A program made the translations under genes and the position numbers. DNA of 64,000 nucleotides from the NCBI RefSeq assembly GCF_001499995.1, contig NZ_LQIU01000045.1, positions 155,607-219,606 on the forward strand, written 5' to 3'. This document shows, piece after piece, positions 61,146-64,000 of the stretch; the first letter of the stretch is position 1; each line of letters opens with the position of its first letter. The notes beneath the pieces are model-generated. The model did not search any database. It was not told the DNA's origin and saw nothing but the letters and a program-made list of their open reading frames with translations. Source of the DNA: Mycobacterium sp. IS-1496. Lineage in GTDB: Bacteria > Actinomycetota > Actinomycetes > Mycobacteriales > Mycobacteriaceae.

Positions 61146-62558
61146 GTGAGCGAGCGGGATCAGCCGACCGGTACACCGCCTGGTGAGGGGGCTTCACCAG
61201 TCGATCCGGCGACGCAGCGCGCCTTCGGCCGCCCGGACGGCGTCCAGGGGGCGTTCGCGGCCCCTGAGCGGCGTCGTGACCAGGGTGAATACACGCCGAC
61301 CAATCAGTCCCCCGGCCCCGTGCTCGACGACGTCTTCGGCCACCCCGCGGCTGACGACGACTCCGATGCCGCCGAGCCCTGGCCGCCGCAGGCCGAGACG
61401 CCACCACCGGCGGCTGTCGCGCAGGCTGCCCCCGTCCCGGCCGGTCCCAAGCTCGGCCTCATCGACGTGCTCTTCAGCGGGAAGGTGTCGCGTCCCGCGC
61501 TCGTCCTGCTCGGCGTCCTCGCGCTTGTCGTGGGGCTGGCCGGCGGGTGGATGGGCAGCAGGACGGCGTCGATCATCGAGGCGTTCTCGATTCCGAAGGT
61601 CAACGTGTCGGACACCGTCCGCGACGGTGAGGCGGAGGGCCGGTTCACCAAGGTCGCCGACGCGGTCGCGGACTCGGTGGTCACCATCGAGGCGGTCAGC
61701 GACCAGTCCGGGTCCCAGGGTTCCGGGGTGGTCGTGGACGGCCGCGGCTACATCGTCACCAACAACCACGTGGTCGAAGAGGCCGCGAGCGATACGAAGA
61801 AGTGGAAGCTGTCGGTGATCTTCAACGACGGCAAGACCGTGCCGGCGCACGTCGTCGGACGTGACCCGGTGACGGATCTGGCGGTGCTGAAGGTCAACAA
61901 CGTCGACCACCTGACGGTCGCGCGACTGGGTGACTCGAACCGCCTGCGGGTGGGCCAGGAGGTGATCGCCGCCGGTGCGCCGCTGGGTCTGCGGAGCACC
62001 GACACGCAGGGCATCATCAGCGCGCTGAACCGCGCGGTGCGGCTCTCGGCGGAACGTTCGGGTGAGGACATCGTCATCTCGGCGGTGCAAACGGACGCAG
62101 CGATCAACCACGGCAACTCGGGTGGCCCGCTGATCAACATGAACGCCGAGGTGATCGGCATCAACGCGGCAGGCAAGTCGCTGTCGGACAGCGCCAGCGG
62201 GTTGGGCTTCGCGATTCCAGTCAATGAGATGAAGCACGTCGTCGAGACGCTGATGCGCGACGGCGTGATCGCCCATCCCACACTGGGTTTGACCGCGCAG
62301 TCGGTCAGCGACACCAGCTCGGCCGGGGCGAAGGTGACCGAGGTCAAGCAGGGTGAGCCGGCGGAGCGTGCGGGGATCAAGGACGGCGACGTCGTCGTCA
62401 AGATCGGTGACCGTGAGGTCGGCGACCTCGACGGGTTCGTCGTCGCGGTGCGTCAACTCGAGATCGGCAAGGGCACGCCGGTCGAGATCCTGCGCGAGGG
62501 CAAGCCGATGACGCTGACCGTCGAGCCGATCGCGGGCAAACCGACGACGAAGCCGTAG
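61146..62558 (+). CDS. HtrA/DegP-type membrane-anchored serine protease with PDZ domain
   Basis: A 470-residue protein. A ~110-residue Pro-rich cytoplasmic part is followed by one transmembrane helix (about 117-137). The trypsin-like domain has His 208 (TNNHVV), Asp 244 (TDLAVL) and Ser 325 (GNSGGPLI), a complete triad, and a PDZ domain (about 370-460) contains AERAGIKDGDVVVKIG. HtrA proteases handle misfolded envelope proteins; mycobacteria have several (HtrA, PepD, PepA) and the exact orthologue is not determined. The start is GTG at 61146. It diverges from the Sel1 gene and is followed by the HNH gene after 11 bases. Confidence 0.87.
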   Translation: MSERDQPTGTPPGEGASPVDPATQRAFGRPDGVQGAFAAPERRRDQGEYTPTNQSPGPVLDDVFGHPAADDDSDAAEPWPPQAETPPPAAVAQAAPVPAGPKLGLIDVLFSGKVSRPALVLLGVLALVVGLAGGWMGSRTASIIEAFSIPKVNVSDTVRDGEAEGRFTKVADAVADSVVTIEAVSDQSGSQGSGVVVDGRGYIVTNNHVVEEAASDTKKWKLSVIFNDGKTVPAHVVGRDPVTDLAVLKVNNVDHLTVARLGDSNRLRVGQEVIAAGAPLGLRSTDTQGIISALNRAVRLSAERSGEDIVISAVQTDAAINHGNSGGPLINMNAEVIGINAAGKSLSDSASGLGFAIPVNEMKHVVETLMRDGVIAHPTLGLTAQSVSDTSSAGAKVTEVKQGEPAERAGIKDGDVVVKIGDREVGDLDGFVVAVRQLEIGKGTPVEILREGKPMTLTVEPIAGKPTTKP

Positions 62559-62569
62559 CGTAGGCGCTC

Positions 62570-63652
62570 GTGGCGAGTGATCCGCTGCTGCTCGGCCAGC
62601 GCGTCATCGCTATTCTCGAGCAAGGCCAGCGCGACGCCACCTACAAGCTCGCCACGTTGATGGCGTTGATCGAGCATGCGATCGAGAATCTGCCGCGGCG
62701 AGACGACGACGCGTTGACGGTCCCCATCCCCGATCTCGCCCACCGGGTGCTGGCGCTGTACTGGCACCAGGTCCGGCCCTTCGAAGGGCACGATCTGGCT
62801 CAGCGCCGAACAGGGAGCCGAACGCGAATCATCGACGCCACGAAGGAGTTACGGTCGGCGGCGAAGGCCGGAAACGGCCGGATGTCCCTCGAAGTCGCCG
62901 TGCTGCGCGCGCCGGCGGCATACGCGGTGGCCATCGACCGGATCGCGATCGCCCTCATCAAGCAGCCCCTCCCCCGCCTGCAGAAGCTGCCGGGTTCGTC
63001 GGTGAGTGATCCTTTCCTGTACGACGATTCCTTCCTTGGCGAGAACGTATCGCGGTCCGCGGTGCGCGCACGGGGCGATGCCATCACGCTCAATCCTGGT
63101 GTCGCGTACGGCCTGGCCCGCTTGGCCGGATTGCTCAAACCGGCGCTCGAGAGCATGTGGGTCGAGGACGTGCGGCGAATGAACAAGTTCCTCGACTCCG
63201 ACGTGCCCGACGTCGCGGGGCACCTGTTCGGCAGAGAGCGGACGGCGTTGGCGGCAGTCCGCGAGCCGTACAAGGAGGCGTTCGGACCGCAGTGCTTCTA
63301 CTGCGGTACGCAGCTGCCGCCGGACAACCCGGTCGACCATGTGCTGCCGTGGTCGCTGGTGGGGATCGACGGTCTCGCCAATCTGGTGTTGGCGTGCCGG
63401 CGGTGCAACGGCGACAAGAGCAATGCGCTCCCCGCGCTGCCGTTGGTCGACCGCGCCCTGGACGACCATCGCCTGTCCGCATTGGAGGACATCGCGACGG
63501 AGTTGCAGTGGCCGACGCAGCACTCGCGGGTTGTCGCGGCTGCGCGCGGCGTCTACCGCGGGCAGCCGGCGGGTGTGCCGACATGGTCGGGTTACCGGCG
63601 CAGTGAGCGGCTCGACATCAGTTTTCCGCCGTGGTGGGTGGAGTCGGACTGA
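62570..63652 (+). CDS. HNH endonuclease-domain protein
   Basis: A 360-residue protein. The HNH domain lies near the C-terminus (about 240-290): CFYCGTQLPPDNPVDHVLPW with the zinc Cys pair and the DH of the active site, then GLANLVLACRRCNGDKSNAL with the second Cys pair and the Asn. The N-terminal ~230 residues are helical (LLLGQRVIAILEQGQRDATY, VAGHLFGRERTALAAVREPY) and belong to no domain I recognise. It may be a restriction-type or phage-defence nuclease, but it stands alone here. A GTG at 62570, 11 bases behind the protease gene, starts it. Confidence 0.82.
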   Translation: MASDPLLLGQRVIAILEQGQRDATYKLATLMALIEHAIENLPRRDDDALTVPIPDLAHRVLALYWHQVRPFEGHDLAQRRTGSRTRIIDATKELRSAAKAGNGRMSLEVAVLRAPAAYAVAIDRIAIALIKQPLPRLQKLPGSSVSDPFLYDDSFLGENVSRSAVRARGDAITLNPGVAYGLARLAGLLKPALESMWVEDVRRMNKFLDSDVPDVAGHLFGRERTALAAVREPYKEAFGPQCFYCGTQLPPDNPVDHVLPWSLVGIDGLANLVLACRRCNGDKSNALPALPLVDRALDDHRLSALEDIATELQWPTQHSRVVAAARGVYRGQPAGVPTWSGYRRSERLDISFPPWWVESD

Positions 63653-64000
63653 GAAGCGCGCCGACTACCGGGCCGCATCGCCGCGTTCGCGCGTCCGAAG
63701 GCAGGCCGAGCGGGCACATGCGTGTGGCGCGTCAACATTCGTTGACGCGGATGGCGCGGCCCCGTGGTCTCGTGCGCCTTCGAGACGAGCAATGTGCGGT
63801 TCGGGCATACCGTGTAGGACCAGATGGCCGCGCGAGCCGCGACGGCTGGGTGTGCGCAACCGAGAGGATGCCGACCGGTGTGGGGCCTCGAAGTCGAGAC
63901 TGCCGGGAGATCACGATTCGGCGGGCGGTTTCAAGCGGTGGATGCAACACCCTTCTTGATTGGAGTGTGTTGTGGGCGGTCATTTGGTGTTGCGGTCGCG
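63653..64000. other. intergenic end of window, no gene seen
   Basis: The final 348 bases show no frame with a convincing coding pattern. They contain a perfect nine-base hairpin (CGCGTCAAC at 63728-63736 and GTTGACGCG at 63741-63749, four-base loop), which could end transcription of the HNH gene but lacks a T-run. A gene may begin just outside the window. Confidence 0.45.

Noticed and set aside
63945..63972. Weak inverted repeat CAACAC...GTGTTG near the window end
   Set aside because: Only six bases pair and the neighbouring bases do not, so it is not distinguishable from chance.
1..64000. CRISPR arrays, tRNA or rRNA genes, insertion sequences or prophage genes
   Set aside because: No regularly spaced repeats, cloverleaf-like sequences, transposase or phage structural motifs were seen by reading both strands.

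Overview
The window is visibly very GC rich, uses GTG and TTG starts freely, packs genes into overlapping ATGA/GTGA operons, and encodes several luciferase-like (probably F420-type) oxidoreductases, a wax-ester-synthase/DGAT acyltransferase, a UsfY-like protein and a mycobacterial-style secreted YVTN beta-propeller. This points to a chromosome of a mycobacterium, most likely a fast-growing environmental species (Mycolicibacterium-like). The genus is an inference from gene content. No rRNA, tRNA, CRISPR array, IS element or prophage was recognised.

Layout. 1-9.1 kb: a partial LuxR/MalT-type ATPase regulator, a membrane-anchored unknown, an HD hydrolase, an enoyl-CoA hydratase/TetR pair with a palindromic operator, an HD-GYP protein with a LuxR helix-turn-helix, and a UsfY-like/CorA divergent pair around a Crp-like site. 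9.1-13.7 kb: a palindromic dispersed repeat, a degenerate AbiEi/DUF559-like protein, a ferredoxin-reductase-like flavoprotein, a MarR-MFS efflux operon with a 13-bp perfect operator over the MarR start codon, and an alarmone-type HD hydrolase. 13.7-23.4 kb: recC-recB-STAS-NYN/LOTUS-recD, a RecBCD operon carrying two extra genes. 23.6-32.1 kb: SRPBCC-sulfatase-large flippase-like membrane protein, then an organosulfur operon (NtaA/DszA-like, SsuD-like, SfnB-like). 32.1-38.1 kb: esterase, AhpD-like protein, small membrane and TspO-like proteins, DUF3060, DUF218, an NAD epimerase and a luciferase-like oxidoreductase.

38.2-48.1 kb is the most interesting part. A decayed MOSC-reductase-ferredoxin pseudogene sits beside a second copy of the dispersed repeat. 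It is followed by JetA-JetB-JetC (MksF-MksE-MksB, a Wadjet-type SMC complex) with no JetD/MksG nuclease visible. Directly behind, apparently in the same transcription unit, are a luciferase-like oxidoreductase and a PIF1-like helicase fused to a degenerate exonuclease-like region and a BRCT domain.

48.1-64 kb: a secreted beta-propeller with an acidic repeat tract and an unrecognised C-terminal domain, a WS/DGAT enzyme, a TetR with two tandem identical operators, an orphan TctC-type lipoprotein, an SDR and an EamA transporter, a PhyH dioxygenase plus an amino-acid permease split by an in-frame stop, a TetR, a Sel1-repeat protein, an HtrA-type protease and an HNH endonuclease. The last 350 bases hold no gene that I can support.
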